Positions 1-11,572 of a stretch of 64,000 bases of DNA are shown piece by piece. A program made the translations under genes and the position numbers. Positions within the stretch are counted from its first letter, which is position 1; each line of letters begins with the position of its first letter. The stretch spans positions 215,519-279,518 of the forward strand of contig KV419421.1 in the NCBI GenBank assembly GCA_001630475.1, written 5' to 3'. The notes beneath the pieces were generated by a model. It saw nothing but the letters and a program-made list of their open reading frames with translations, did not search any database and was not told the DNA's origin. This DNA comes from Sistotremastrum niveocremeum HHB9708 (Eukaryota; Basidiomycota; Agaricomycetes; Sistotremastrales; Sistotremastraceae).

Positions 1-957
1 CAGAGGTATTAATGATCTCAGGCTCGTTCTATATGTCCTAGACACCAGATTAGCCAAGACCTCTCGAGCCATCGTTCCAACTTACTGTCCCGGTTGTCCA
101 TCTTCGGTTCCTTCTACATCTTGCACTTCGTACATACTAGCAAGGGGCGTGACCATCCCCGCGCGCTTTTTATCGCCCGGGATTAAACCCTTAACAACTG
201 CCAGAATCCAGTCGGTCTCGGCTTGCCCACCATCGCCATCTTTCCCTTCACCAGCGTTCTTGCTGGCTGGAGGGTGAAAGGCGACTTTACGACCTGCCTG
301 TAATGGTAACTGGGCATTTAAAGCATCTCGGCGGGACTTTGCGTCCTTGGCAAATGTACTGGCCGGTTGCCCCTGTCCGGTCCGTGACTGACTCAGAGTA
401 GATGGTGGCGGTGTTCTATCAACAGAAGCAGTCCCAGACATAGGAGAGGACAATCGAACACGCTTTGCACGTTTCTCTGGGTCGCGTTAATTTCACGTTG
501 ACTATACGTAATAGCACTGGCGGCTCGGTTACCTTGTTGAGTATCAGAAGATCTGCGAAGTGCCACTAATATTTGGACATGTTCGAGAGCCTCTCCGATT
601 GCTCTGTCGATAAATGTTTATTAGAGTTTTATGAGTCATCAAGACCACACGACACTTGCTTTACTTCATCATCGGCTGCATTCTTAGTATCTTGGAGCGA
701 AGAATGCAGCTTCTTGTAAAGAGATTTACTCGGTTCTGACATCGATACCTCTTCAATAAGCTGATTTGTTCTTCCCACATGACCAGCTGCGCTATCCATG
801 GCCGCATTGACCATGGCCAGCCGCTCGGTCGCTTGACTCCATATTCGAAGCTCTACAAGGAACGCGTTGAGAAATTGAACAAAAACAACATAAAGTGGGT
901 TGAAAACAGACCTTCCGATGTGAGTGGTCTATTACCCAACGTTCTTCTACGGTCCAT
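1..957 (-). CDS. SGF29: SGF29-like SAGA subunit (tudor-domain histone reader), 3' part outside window
   Basis: Subunit of the SAGA histone acetyltransferase complex; the family reads H3K4 methylation through a C-terminal double tudor domain in the nucleus. The minus-strand chain begins at the ATG at 957 (MDRRRTLG). An intron at 853-911 joins it to an N-terminal helical part (ELRIWSQATERL). A middle exon carries ALEHVQILVALRR, then a basic stretch AKRVRLSSP and a Ser/Pro linker. The tudor region starts with VAFHPP and WILAVVKGLIPG, then YEVQDVEG. A donor near 67 and acceptor near 38 join the last visible exon, which reads TYRTSLRSLIPL; this matches the conserved YKTS-x-LIPIP stretch of the family. 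The rest of the tudor domain lies beyond base 1. The intron near 585-645 is the least certain junction. Transcribed away from the heat-shock gene. Confidence 0.82.
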
Positions 958-1401
958 GCCGATTAGAGCGAACTTGGAATCTCACGATCGTCAAGTTCGA
1001 TGTTTGATTGTTGTGGACGAGAGGCAGAGCAATTCATACTCCGCTGCTCCGAGCTGCCGCTTCCAGTTCGAACACAGGTTTCCTTGACAAGTTTATTGCC
1101 GATCTTCTTTCGAGCGATGCATCCCGCCGCCCAACCTCCCGTAATTGTCTAAGATTCAATGACTTTTCACACACTCTTGAAATTCTTGATTAGGACAAAT
1201 CTCGGATCGGAATCGTCATTCAATGATAACGGCGCGAATCTCATGCAAATTTTGAGCTGAGCTCGTCATCGAACTTCGCCTTGTACAACCCTCGTCTCAA
1301 AACCGCGGTGTTCGAAGTTAAAATGTACTACACACAGTTCATCGACCGGCGCGGAGCAGCGCAAAAGATGAGATGCTGACCAAGCCGATGACTAAGCAAT
1401 G

Positions 1402-1409
1402 TTCTGGAA
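1402..1409 (+). promoter_or_regulatory. Heat-shock element, distal copy
   Basis: TTCtgGAA: two inverted nGAAn modules with the two-base spacing bound by heat-shock factor (HSF). It lies 148 bases upstream of the Hsp20 start codon. Functional assignment rests on the motif and the downstream gene. Confidence 0.6.
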
Positions 1410-1453
1410 TGTGCGCGGCTTTTCGGCAGACCTGATGACGCGAACCAGACATT

Positions 1454-1461
1454 TTCGAGAA
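1454..1461 (+). promoter_or_regulatory. Heat-shock element, proximal copy
   Basis: TTCgaGAA, same inverted arrangement as the distal copy 52 bases upstream, and followed 36 bases later by a TATA box. Two such elements in this short promoter are more than expected by chance for a single-gene spacer. Confidence 0.6.
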
Positions 1462-1496
1462 AACACACGAAACCGCAAGAATCAAATGGTCTTGAG

Positions 1497-1503
1497 TATA
1501 TAA
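1497..1503 (+). promoter_or_regulatory. TATA box of the Hsp20 gene
   Basis: TATATAA 54 bases upstream of the ATG. Inducible heat-shock genes usually have a TATA box, and the position leaves room for a short 5' leader, which is A/C-rich here. Confidence 0.6.
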
Positions 1504-1556
1504 GAGATGAAGAACGTTGCCCGCTCAACACCTCACAACCAAACAACAATCTGAAC

Positions 1557-2150
1557 ATGTCTATTGGACGCAACCTCTTCAACGAATTTCGCCCTCTCTT
1601 CCGTCTCCTCGAGGAGCCATTCACTCATCCTGCTTTTGTTCCCTATTCTCGGCGACTAGGCCTCGGGGATTCCTTCCTCAACTCGCAGATGTTCCGGCCA
1701 AGTGTCGACGTCTCAGAGGAGGGGAAGACCTATGTCGTCGAAGCCGAACTGCCAGGGGTAAAGAAGGAGAACATTGATGTGAGAATCGGAGACAACGGAC
1801 AAAGTGTCACTATAGAGGGACACATCAACTCTCGATTGAGAAATAGCACTGGAGACACAAGCCCAGAAGTCGATACTGCGAAAGCCACAGGAGGCGAGGA
1901 ACAGACATCGAGTAAGTCTTTTCTTGGATATCAAGCAGTATGAGTATCTGATTCGGTAGTTGTTCCAGCTGAAACCTCAAATCAGATCTCGACCGAGCGA
2001 CCGTTCGCCGGAACGAGATTCACTCGCACTGTCTGGCTTCCTCGGCCAGTTGACGCCACTAAGGTGTCCGCAAAATTGGAAGACGGGATCCTGACTTTGA
2101 GGGTGCCGCGCGCTGAAGATCAACAGAGCGTCAAGATCGATATCCAATAA
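1557..2150 (+). CDS. Small heat-shock protein, Hsp20/alpha-crystallin family
   Basis: ATP-independent holdase chaperone that binds unfolding proteins. Two exons (1557-1911, 1960-2150) with a 48-nt GTAAGT-TAG intron give 181 residues, a normal length. The alpha-crystallin domain starts near residue 42 with FRPSVDVSEEGKTYVVEAEL and PGVKKENIDV, continues as SVTIEGH, and after a Ser/Thr/Glu-rich loop (about residues 90-125) resumes with FTRTVWLPRPVD and KLEDGILTLRVPR. The last motif is the conserved A-x-x-x-n-GVL region. The short N-terminal arm (RNLFNEFRPLFRLLEEP) is typical of fungal Hsp20. Two HSF sites and a TATA box upstream indicate heat induction. Confidence 0.93.
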
Positions 2151-2932
2151 ATCTTCTGCTTAACTGGACTGTACCATATTTCCTGCGCATTGTATCACTA
2201 GCTTCTGCCGAGAATTCATGTAATTGTATAGTCTTATATCCCCCACTCACAATGAAGTTTCTTGCGGTCCGTCCACAACAATATTAATAGTAGAGCATAC
2301 AACCGCCAAGTAAATCGTCAGTCCACCAGCAGAAGCACAGGTATGTGGAGAAGCATGTATCGCATTATGCATCCACTGCGGAACAACTTGAATTGCCAAC
2401 ATGACTGCGCGAAAGCTGGACTGCGAGTCTGGACAAGTACCCGGACCCCAACTGAATGACGTGGTGCCTGAGGCTGGATGACGCAGTTTCTTTATATCGT
2501 GAGGCCAAGTCGAGGACTCCAGGGCTGCCAGTGGTCGTCCTCGAGTGCACTAGTTTTAGATAGAGTTGTAATAAGCAGCATAAGACCTGACAATATCAAT
2601 GTCAAAGAGATGCACAGGCCAACGCAGCCCAACAGAGCTTCAAGAGATCGATGGTGACATTCCCGTTATCGGTTGTCCAAATATGTCCAAATACCGATAC
2701 CCTCCATACCTTGCTCTCAGTTCGCTCCGAGTCAGACGACCACAAAACCTACAAGATAAATCCCTCTGATTCAGACGTATATATTTCTCTGTATCGCTGT
2801 GATCATCCTTACGCCAACCCCGACTTTTCTGATCGATTCACGGCACTCAAGAGCTTGCCATATTCTTCCCTAACCGTTACGGCCCTAAAATTTTCATCTC
2901 AATCTTGATTCTCCTCGGTATTTCGAAATATC
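2151..2932. other. Spacer between Hsp20 and PP2C genes
   Basis: About 780 bases. It should hold the Hsp20 3' end and the phosphatase promoter. The ORFs present are short and show no recognisable motif; I see no RNA gene. Confidence 0.5.
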
Positions 2933-5118
2933 ATGGTCAGTACCTTCCATCCAAGCAGTTTCCGTCATTCTGACTTTGTGAGTGCAGGGTCATTTACTGT
3001 CGCAACCTGGTTCGTCATACACCATCAATCTCATCTTAAAACACGACGTAACCTCTAACCTTCACGTTGATTTATTACAGTGGAAACGAAACACACACAT
3101 TCGGATTCCAATAATCGCTATGCCTACGCGGTGTCAGAGATGCAGGGATGGCGCGTTTGTGAGTTCGGTCTTCCATTGTCTCATTGCACCCTTCGCCCAT
3201 TCGCCTGCATCTTTTTCTTGCTCAAACGTTTTTTTGCTACGGATTTATTCCTTTGACATATGCCTTGGCGCGCGTTCTTTTCGTTCTTCGGGAAAAAGCT
3301 TAATTTTTGGTTTATACTTATATATTTGCCACAGCCATGGAAGACGCTCATGCAACGATTCTGAGTCTAGAAGAACCTTCGGACCCCAATCCTAACGCTT
3401 TCTTCGCCGTTTATGATGGCCATGGCGGTGAGCGCCGATCCTCATGTTTATACCACTTCGTTAATGTTGCGGCCAAAACTCAGGGGCTACTATTTCTAAA
3501 TACGCGGGTGACCACGTTCACAAACGACTGGTGGGGGAGGCACATTATAAGCAAAAATTATATCAGGAGGCCTTGAAGAAAGCATTCTTGGGCACGGATG
3601 AGGATTTACGAGCAGGTAAGTCAAGATGTTAAGCCACGCATCTACAGACGCGCTAAGATTCTTTGTGAAGATCCCACGTTTTTCAATGATCCTTCCGGTT
3701 GCACGGCCGTCGCTGCTCTGTTTACGGATGATCGACGAATCTTAGTGGTAAGCCGCTACCCTACCGCACTTCCATCTGGACCACTCATCTTGCCGTGCAG
3801 GCAAATGCCGGTGACTCGCGTAGTGTCCTCAGTTCCAAAGGCTATGCCAAAGCAATGAGTTACGATCACAAGCCGGAGAATGAAGGTGAGCCATACCCCG
3901 TACCTGCGTCAAATAAGTGTTCTCATAACGCCACAGGCGAAAGTGCTAGAATCCGAGCTGCGGGTGGATACGTCGAATTTGGTCGTGTCAATGGTCTGTT
4001 GAGCGAACCTCCTCTTGTTCTCAACTTATGTTTTTCGAATATAGGTAACCTGGCCCTCTCTCGAGCCATTGGAGACTTCGAGTTCAAGAAAAACTACACC
4101 CTATCACCGGAGGACCAGGTGATCACAGCAAATCCAGAAATCATCGAACATCAAATTACGGAAGATGACGAGTTTCTCATTATTGCCTGCGATGGTCAGT
4201 GTTTATCCTCGACACGTTGGCTTTCCCTCATCCGATCTTAAACCAGGCATCTGGGACTGCCTGTCCTCCCAACAGTCTGTTGATTTCGTGCGCCGGTCTG
4301 TTGCCAACGGAAAGCCGCTGGCAGAGATCTGCGAAGACATGATGAACCACTGTCTCGCTCCGGATAACGATCGCAAATCCGGCATTGGCATGGATAACAT
4401 GACTGTCCTTATTGTTGCCATCCTGAACGGCCGAACGTTGGAAGAATGGGCCGCATGGGTAAAAGAGCGTGTTGAGGGAAAGGTTGGCAATGAAACCCCC
4501 GAAGAACTTCCCGAGGTCTATGCCCCCATACGCATCCAGAATGCTGAACGCCAACGTCAGCAAGGGTACAACAATGACGCCAATGGCGGTCCCCTCAGCC
4601 TGCGAGGGACTGGGATTTCGGCATTGGCCCGTGTCCTCGCCGGAGGAGGAATTTCGTTTATACCGTCTTCGGGCGGCGTCATGAGCAATTCAGGCATCTT
4701 GAATTATGACGACGACGAAGATAGTAATGACGACGACATGGACCGAGGGTGGACCCCCACCAAGTCACTTAAGGAACAACTCGAAGAGTTGTCGAACGGT
4801 GCGAATGGTGCTGAGGACGAAGATGAGGAGATGGAAGATATCGAGACGGGAGGCGAGGGTGCCACAGTGGAAGAAGTCTCAAATATGGATGGAGACGATG
4901 ATCAAACGCATGGGACTGGCCAAGCACACCAGGAGCTTTTCGATCATTCAACGCCCTCTCCCCCTGGTTCCCCAGTAGTAGTAGCTGCCACCCCAGCACA
5001 AGGCACGACATCACCCCTCCCGCCGCAGCTCTCTCATCGACCGGATGGCGACGTGCCGTCTGCGGCTGTCAAAGCGGAAGGGCTCATGGACTCTTCAGAA
5101 AGCCCGTTGAAAGTGTAG
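2933..5118 (+). CDS. PTC2: PP2C-type protein phosphatase, PTC2/PTC3 group
   Basis: Mg/Mn-dependent serine/threonine phosphatase; yeast PTC2/3 act on MAP kinases (HOG pathway), CDK and the DNA checkpoint. Ten exons total 1569 nt (522 aa): 2933-2935, 2988-3009, 3081-3158, 3335-3427, 3484-3615, 3671-3747, 3801-3885, 3937-3993, 4045-4194, 4247-5118. Exon 1 is just the ATG. The protein opens MGHLLSQPVETKH and then YAVSEMQGWRVSMEDAH. Metal-binding motifs are FFAVYDGHGG, ANAGDSRSV, DHKPENEGE, ALSRAIGDF, FLIIACDGIWD and GIGMDNMTVL, so the catalytic core (about residues 20-300) is complete. The remaining ~220 residues are acidic and Ser/Pro-rich, unlike the shorter yeast tails. The exon chain keeps phase throughout, which supports the splice choices. 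Confidence 0.93.
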
Positions 5119-5373
5119 GATAGAGCATGATCTTCTTTTTGTAACCAAATGCTTTGTTGGGTGTTTTCATTGGGAAGGTCGCCATGTTCGTTGTAGAAGC
5201 ATGCAACTTCTTGCTTGGTTCTTATAATTCCCTGTATAATGTGTTGTTCCTCCAAGTCGTATATAAACAGCAACCGATACCATCCTCCCTCTTCGCATGT
5301 ATGCTGTATATTGAATGAAAATCACCTGGACGTTGTCAGTCGAGAGCGCTGTTACAGACCCCCGGACACTGCG

Positions 5374-7270
5374 CTATAGCACATCGACGAGGATAATGAT
5401 TTCCCTCTCACAAAGACATAGAACTACGGTCTTCCCATTGTTCGATGGGAAGGCCCCGATGCCTAAAAGACTCCCGCTATTCCCGTCAGTGACGGGTAAT
5501 ATTGCCTGTTTCGCCCAAGCTTCTTTCGGTTTATCAGTCGCGCGATAAATATAAACGTTGTTCCCTCCAACGCTGCTCCCGCTCTCGAAAGCAAACACGG
5601 CCTTCTCAGGGACGTGGTACGTGAATCGAGTATCGCGCTTCGTGGCCAATACGAAAGCAACGGCAGGGAACGTCGAGTGATGTGTCCACTTGGGAGCCCC
5701 CGCATTGTCGAAAGAATGGGTAAAGACAACCCCATCGACTGTGTTCTTGATGACCACGCTATACGGATTGCTGCTCGACAAAGGCAGGGCAGTGGGGATT
5801 GGCGTCGATAGAAGATCGAAATGCGGTGAAGTTTTGGATTCCAGTAGTGACCCGTCGACTTTGATCCACGTCGTCACCATTTTGCGACCAACGTTCGAGT
5901 CAACCTCCTCGTCCATCTCGCCATCCGCCAGGCTCGACAGACCATGCCCAATATCCATGCCTTCCGATATCGGCCCTTGTACTGTGAACTTCTCGAGTTG
6001 ATCCCGGATGTTCGCCAGTTCGGAGGGATCAATGGTCTCGGGTACTTCGGGACTTTCAGTCATGAAGACCTGGGGCCAGCGAGTACCTTCGTGACTTTTT
6101 TCAAGATAAAGCGTCAATAAACCCAGCGAGGCCGTGCCACCCTGCTCCCACGTCCACAAACTTGCCGAAGAGTCAATAGATGCCCAGAGTTCTCGCAACG
6201 TGTAATTCGGGACTGGGTAGCGAACATCGGATTGGCTAGGGAGGTTTTTGATAATCACGGAGAGGGACTTGGGGGAAAACGCGATTTTTATGTCCACTTT
6301 GGTGACGGTATTGGGAAGGGGGATAGCGATAGTTACGGAGTCCGAGGTTTGAGTCCACGAATAAGGTGGTACATCTATCTTATCGAGATTCTCGTCGGGT
6401 CGGGGGATCGGAGCGATCTCATCTGGGCCTGGTTCTCGAGAAATATCAGGTATGGCCGAACCCGATGGCAGGAAAGGAGCAGAGGACAGGACAAGAAAGG
6501 CTTCTTGCTCGGGGAAATATTGAACAGCCAACGGAAGATCGCTGCTCGAGAAAGACCACTGTGGTCTAATCGAATGGATCTCGGCATCTTCTTGTGCAGG
6601 GCTCGGGATGTCCAATGCGTGAATCTCGAACGAGGGATTCACTTTCGCAGATCGCGGCGAAGGCACACGTGAGACCACGAGAACCCGGACCACACCGTCC
6701 GGAAGGACAGTGGTCGACAATATGCGGGAGGGGCGCAGAGGGGCGTTCTCGTCAAGCACGAAATGATAAGACCCTGCTATGAGGGCGTCTGCTTCGTCTT
6801 GTTCGGTGATATAATATGCCCTGCCAGTCCCATCAGCAACGATCCAGTCCCGCAAATTCAAAGAAACAGCGAATGGATATTCTCTTTGTTGAGAGATATC
6901 GTCTGTCTGTATCGCAACAGGAAGTTCGCATGTACGCTTCACAACAGGCTCATTGCTGCTTAGAGCTGTCAGCAACCTGCAGAATCGAAACACTAGAAAT
7001 GTATTACCCATCCAAAGTGATCAGGTTAACGCCAAGATCCTCGTCGATGTACAGGCCTCGATTTCCTTGCCCAAGAGCGAGGTGATTGTGTCTGATCCGG
7101 CTCTGAACTTCTTCGAAAGACAGAGATCGCGTTTGAAGAGACGAAGATGCCGTAGCCTGGGTTATGTGCCTTTCGAGAGGATACCTGAAGACATGAGATT
7201 GATGTGGAAGCGGCGAAAGCTTATATCCCTCGAATTTTGGATTGAGGAGAGCTCGACTGGGAGAAAACAT
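5374..7270 (-). CDS. NudC domain-containing protein 1 (NUDCD1/CML66) homologue
   Basis: In animals NUDCD1 is an HSP90 co-chaperone that pairs with WD40 and beta-propeller clients; the fungal role is not established. The minus-strand ATG at 7270 gives MFSPSRALLNPKFEGYKL, matching the family N-terminus (LLDPRFEGYKL). A CS/p23 domain lies mid-protein (PPYSWTQTSDSVTIAIPLP ... DVRYPVPNYTLRELWASID ... LWTWEQGG ... LTLYLEKS). The C-terminal half has the family's strand-rich pattern. Exons 7008-7270 and 5374-6976 sum to 1866 nt (621 aa), close to the animal length. The single intron (6977-7007) is only 31 nt, very short for this genome, but it has GTAATA and CTGCAG ends and restores phase. Ends convergently 255 bases from the phosphatase gene. 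Confidence 0.85.
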
Positions 7271-7624
7271 GATCAGGTATCGTCATGAATCATGATCGAA
7301 AAATCTGGTGATCATCGGAGTTTGAACGCAAATGCCCGGCTATGTCCGAAAAGAAGCCGCGATAGTGTCCGGGGAACCCTGAATGAGTCGCTTTGGCTGC
7401 CCGAACGGCCGCAACGCGGTGGCTGTGCCCCATCGAACTGGCCAGCACGACTCGTGGACCCGAGATGCACATTGCTCTCAGGTAATCGTTCTCATAGACT
7501 TTGTCCGCGACTCGTCACCTAGTTTGAAGCACCTTGAACCCTCGAGATACAGCGCACAACTCATCATCACCTGTCAACACTCGGCCTGAGATGGATGAGA
7601 ATACAGGTCAGATAACCCAGTGCG
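7271..7624. promoter_or_regulatory. Divergent spacer between NUDCD1 homologue and sugar transporter
   Basis: About 350 bases between two divergent start codons, presumably holding both promoters. I see no clear TATA box or specific site. Confidence 0.45.
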
Positions 7625-10543
7625 ATGACGTTTGCATATCTCAACTCACTATCCTTAGCTTATAATGCTGTACAGCCAAGACGACCGCGTTCTCCTCTAG
7701 ACAGACAAAAGGCCCTTGCTGCAGCTCTGGTGCAAGATCCAGGCGTGAAACATGGTTCTCGAAGAGCGTGGCACGTGAGTTCCCTACTGCTATTGAACGA
7801 AGGTCACTCGAATGACTTCATGGCTAGATGTACCTTATCGTTCTATGTGCCTGTTTCTGTACGTCTGAATGGTTAAAGAACGACGTGAAGTCCCTGAATC
7901 TTACGTTTAGGCTCAAGCGATAGCGGCTTTGATGGGACTGTAAGCCAATGCCACAACCTCGTTCAAGAAACTTTTGTTGATCCTGAGCTAGGTCATGGGT
8001 GGTGTAAACAGGTGAATAACATCTTTCGTTCTCTCGTGGACGGGTGAATAGACATGACGTTCTGTAGCATGCATCAGTACCAAACTTACTTCGGCATGAC
8101 GGGAGCTGGTGTTGGGACATCGATTGTCTTCGGCATATATACTGTGTAATCTCCTTCTCTTGCCTCCAACACGCAATCTCTGACCATCTCCAAGGGGTTC
8201 GTTAACGTGCGCCTGTCATCTGCCTTCATCGTATTCGTGGCATCTGACATAGGATCATATTCAAAGAGGAACCATACCAGCATGTATGAGTTTTTGACTT
8301 CGCTTTTATCTTCTCTGATGATCACTCCCTCATCTAGCCATCTTACCAGACCGCTACGGTCGACGTGTCAGTATGTTCGTCGGAAATATCATTCTCATGT
8401 GAGTTTCTTGTGCGTTAAGATGCGGAAATATATGAAGTGACATGGTGGCAGAATCGGAGCTTTCATCACGGGTACTGCGACAACTCGTGCCACTTTCGTC
8501 TTTGGCCGTTTCCTGACAGGTAGCTATCCTTTACCTCCTAACGTGATTGAGTAATTCTTAAAGAAATCAGGTATCGGGGGAGGTATGTTCCTAGATCTAT
8601 CCACGTCTGGTTTTGACGCTGAATAAATGACCAGCATGCGCGGGCGCATCGGCAAAGTCATATTTAGCGGAGATGACCGCACCTCAAGATCGCGGTCTCT
8701 ACCTGGGAATCTTAAACTCCTTGTATGCCTTGAACTTCAGGTACCAATCGCGAGATCCTGAGAAAATCTTTAGCTACTATGTCGGCCAAATAAGTGCGAC
8801 AGGCATGATGGTTTCCACTGGAAAATATCCAAACAATTGGTCATGGCGACTGCCATTGTTTGTCCAGGTCCGCCCTCCATTTTCTGACTGGTCTACGCCT
8901 GGATTAATCGCTTTGCCGAAGATGGTTCCTGCCATATTTAATGCCGTATTCATTTTCATGTGTCCAGAGTCGTAAGTCGTTCTTAGACATGTCTCGTATA
9001 ATATCTGATTGCAACTAACGTCATGCACAGGCCTCGATGGTTGCACACGAAGGGACGACGTGACGAGGCACGGAAGGTCCTCGCAGACCTTCATTCCAGC
9101 ACCGGCGATCTTTATTCGCCTTTAATTGATCTCGAGATGGAAGAAATAGAGGAGAAAGTGGCAGTCGAGAGTTATGAGGGAGAAGCGAATGAGCCTCTCC
9201 TTGGGTCCGACGATGCACCTAAGGCACCAGGAAGGCGACCCAGTGAGATTCTTTCTTTCTTGGGATGATGAACATCTCATGTCGCCTAGAGCACTTTTGG
9301 GACTTTAGCAGCCTGTTCAAGGATACTCCGGGTACTCGATATCGGACGTATATGGTTATCATGATTGGTGAGTGCTCTATCAACCCTCTGAGGACCGTTA
9401 TTTAGTGAGTGATTCAGGTGCTTTTGGTCAACTCAGCGGCAATGGAGTAAGAGATTCGATTTCGCCATTACATGTAGTAATTCTAACTTCAATCTCGAAG
9501 ATGGTGACATATTTCCTTCCTGTAAGTTATCTCACGACGACAATATGCTACGGTTCTGATCTACCATCTACGCACAGAATCTTCTTGTGATAGCCGGCAT
9601 TACGTACGTCCGAGAAATATCCTTATCATGCCGAGCTGAAATCAGTTGCGCAGCGATCAGACGAGGAAGCTGACGCTAAATTTTCTAAATTCAATCACGT
9701 CATTTATGGGTGCCTTATCGGTACGTCCGTTCCGAGTTCTCTGGGACATCTTGTGAAAATGGATGCGCACAGGGCGCCGCTTTGGTTGACCGCATCGGGA
9801 GACGCAGCGTTCTGTTATGGTCAACTGCACCTCTCGTGATCCTGTTGGCAATTGCTTCCGCTCTCTTGAGCGATCCCTCAACGAGTCCAACGCGAGGATC
9901 TGCAGGGATAGTCTTCATTTATCTTTTCATGGGTACGTCGTTCTGTCATTGAAGCCAAGCGTTTTCGTTGCTCAACATGCTTTAGTTGTGTTCAGGTATC
10001 ATAGTCATTCGGCTCTAGAGACAACATCTCATCATCCGTTAGTTTCGGCTGGACCCCTATGCAAGCCCTTTATCCTTCGGAAGTGCTTCCGTACGAAAAT
10101 CGAGCCAAGGGTGAGTCAATTATATATTTCAGCCAAGTTCTGATCGTTACGCTGTACGACGTCTCTAGGTCTCGCATTTGGCAATATCATCACTCAAGGA
10201 TCCTCATGTCTTAATACATTCGGGTGCGGAAATAACTTTAGGCTTGGCGTAGCATACGATTACTGACATATATTTGAAGTCTGCCCATTGCCCTCCAATT
10301 ACTGAATTGGAAGGTCATGTTGATCTTCGTTTTCTGGGATACATTCGAGACCATCGTTCTGTATCTTTTCGTCGTGGAGACCAAAGGACTTACCTTAGAA
10401 GAGATCGACGAGGTACGGAATCGTGAGCATCATACATACAAGTCCTAACGCTGGATGGTTAGGTCTTCGCACACCCGGATCCAAGGAAGTTCAGCGTCGA
10501 CCAAAAGATGCTCAGAGCCCAGGCCGCCCTCCGCGCTGAGTGA
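7625..10543 (+). CDS. Sugar transporter of the MFS SP family (lactose-permease-like)
   Basis: Plasma-membrane hexose or disaccharide porter with 12 predicted membrane helices. Start ATG 7625 leads into QKALAAALVQDPGVKH, typical of fungal lactose-permease-like porters, then MYLIVLCACFCSSDSGFDG (helix 1). Signature motifs appear in order: PDRYGRRVSMF, GRFLTGIGG, YLAEMTAPQDRG, NWSWRLPLFVQ, CPESPRWL (the SP-family PESPRW motif), FGQLSGNG, LVDRIGRRS, ALYPSEVLPYENRAKG and VETKGLTLEEIDEVF (PETKG motif). At least 12 short introns are needed. The exons between about 7860 and 8340 (helices 1-2) are not resolved: the residues fit the family but I could not find one clean splice chain. Substrate cannot be told from sequence. 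Confidence 0.85.
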
Positions 10544-11572
10544 TCTGGCCATGTGTAATATTGAGCTGTACATGTAAGATGTAGACGTCGATCTGATACC
10601 CATCCCACCTTTATAGTCACGGAGGCCTAATCGAGGTCGTCCACTGTACATGTGATTGATTAATCCAACGCTTCGAGACCTCGCCTCTGCATCCAGAACC
10701 TGGAATCGTGGTGTTCAATAACTTCAGCTCCAGCTCGATCACTGTGAGAGCTCAGTTTCATGGGTTCGTCTGACAGCGCGGAGTCTGGAGGCGTTCGTTG
10801 CCCCACCAAGTACTAGGCCTATACTAGGGTTAGCGCCCTGGTGCACCTCTTCTGAACAACCGGATCGGATGATTCAAGGATGCGTGCCAATCACAGCACG
10901 TCGCACTAGTATCCGTCATCGTTCCTTGAATGTCTCTCTACTGTCCTGCTTTTGATCCTGCTTGATGCAGGCTTCGTGGTCGAACTTCTTTCTCACGAGA
11001 CAAAGAAGGGCCGTCCAGGGAAACAATTGGGTGTGCCTTGTGATCGAGTCTCGTTCCTGGCCTTTTGCTACTTTGGGAGGCGGATTCTGAATTCCATACG
11101 GCGAGACTAGCGATTGAGATACCTGATATGTGCGTCCCTGCAACTCTGATCGCAACAATTGCGTGACGTTCCAATAGAAACACTGCGCAGCACTTATTCA
11201 TATACGTACAATATACTATCATGCATATGAACTTGGACTCAAGCCTCGAGTCTCAAAGATCAGTCAAAGACACCGTTGTAGCGAAAGCATACACATAGCC
11301 AGTTTAATTGTTCAAAGTTCAGGTTTCATTGTGGCCAAGTTCAGAATCCATTGCGACAAGGGGGAAGGTGAGACACGCCCAAATTGAGACCGAAGAAGGG
11401 AAGCTGCTGCATCTCGCCGCCGCGTCTCGGCTAGATCGCACACTATTCTTCCGGAGATAAGCACGTTTCATCCGAACGGCTTGAGCTCCCCGACCGAGAC
11501 CTTGAATATGCCTCATAAAGATCCCTGTGCGGCCGCTAGACAAGGTTGAGCTTGTCTCTCCCTATCACCACG
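10544..11572. other. Spacer between sugar transporter and KHA1-like gene
   Basis: About 1 kb. Presumably the transporter 3' end and the antiporter promoter. Only unrecognisable ORFs under 95 codons on the minus strand; no repeat or RNA gene noticed. Confidence 0.4.

Larger units (their letters stand above)
958..1556. promoter_or_regulatory. Divergent spacer between SGF29 and the Hsp20 gene
   Basis: About 600 bases without a supported gene. The right half is the heat-shock promoter described separately. In the left half I see only short ORFs that overlap each other and no family motif. Confidence 0.5.

Noticed and set aside
6232-6672. 146-codon plus ORF inside the NUDCD1 homologue
   Set aside because: Lies opposite the CS-domain coding stretch; Arg/Gly-rich composition is typical of a shadow frame.
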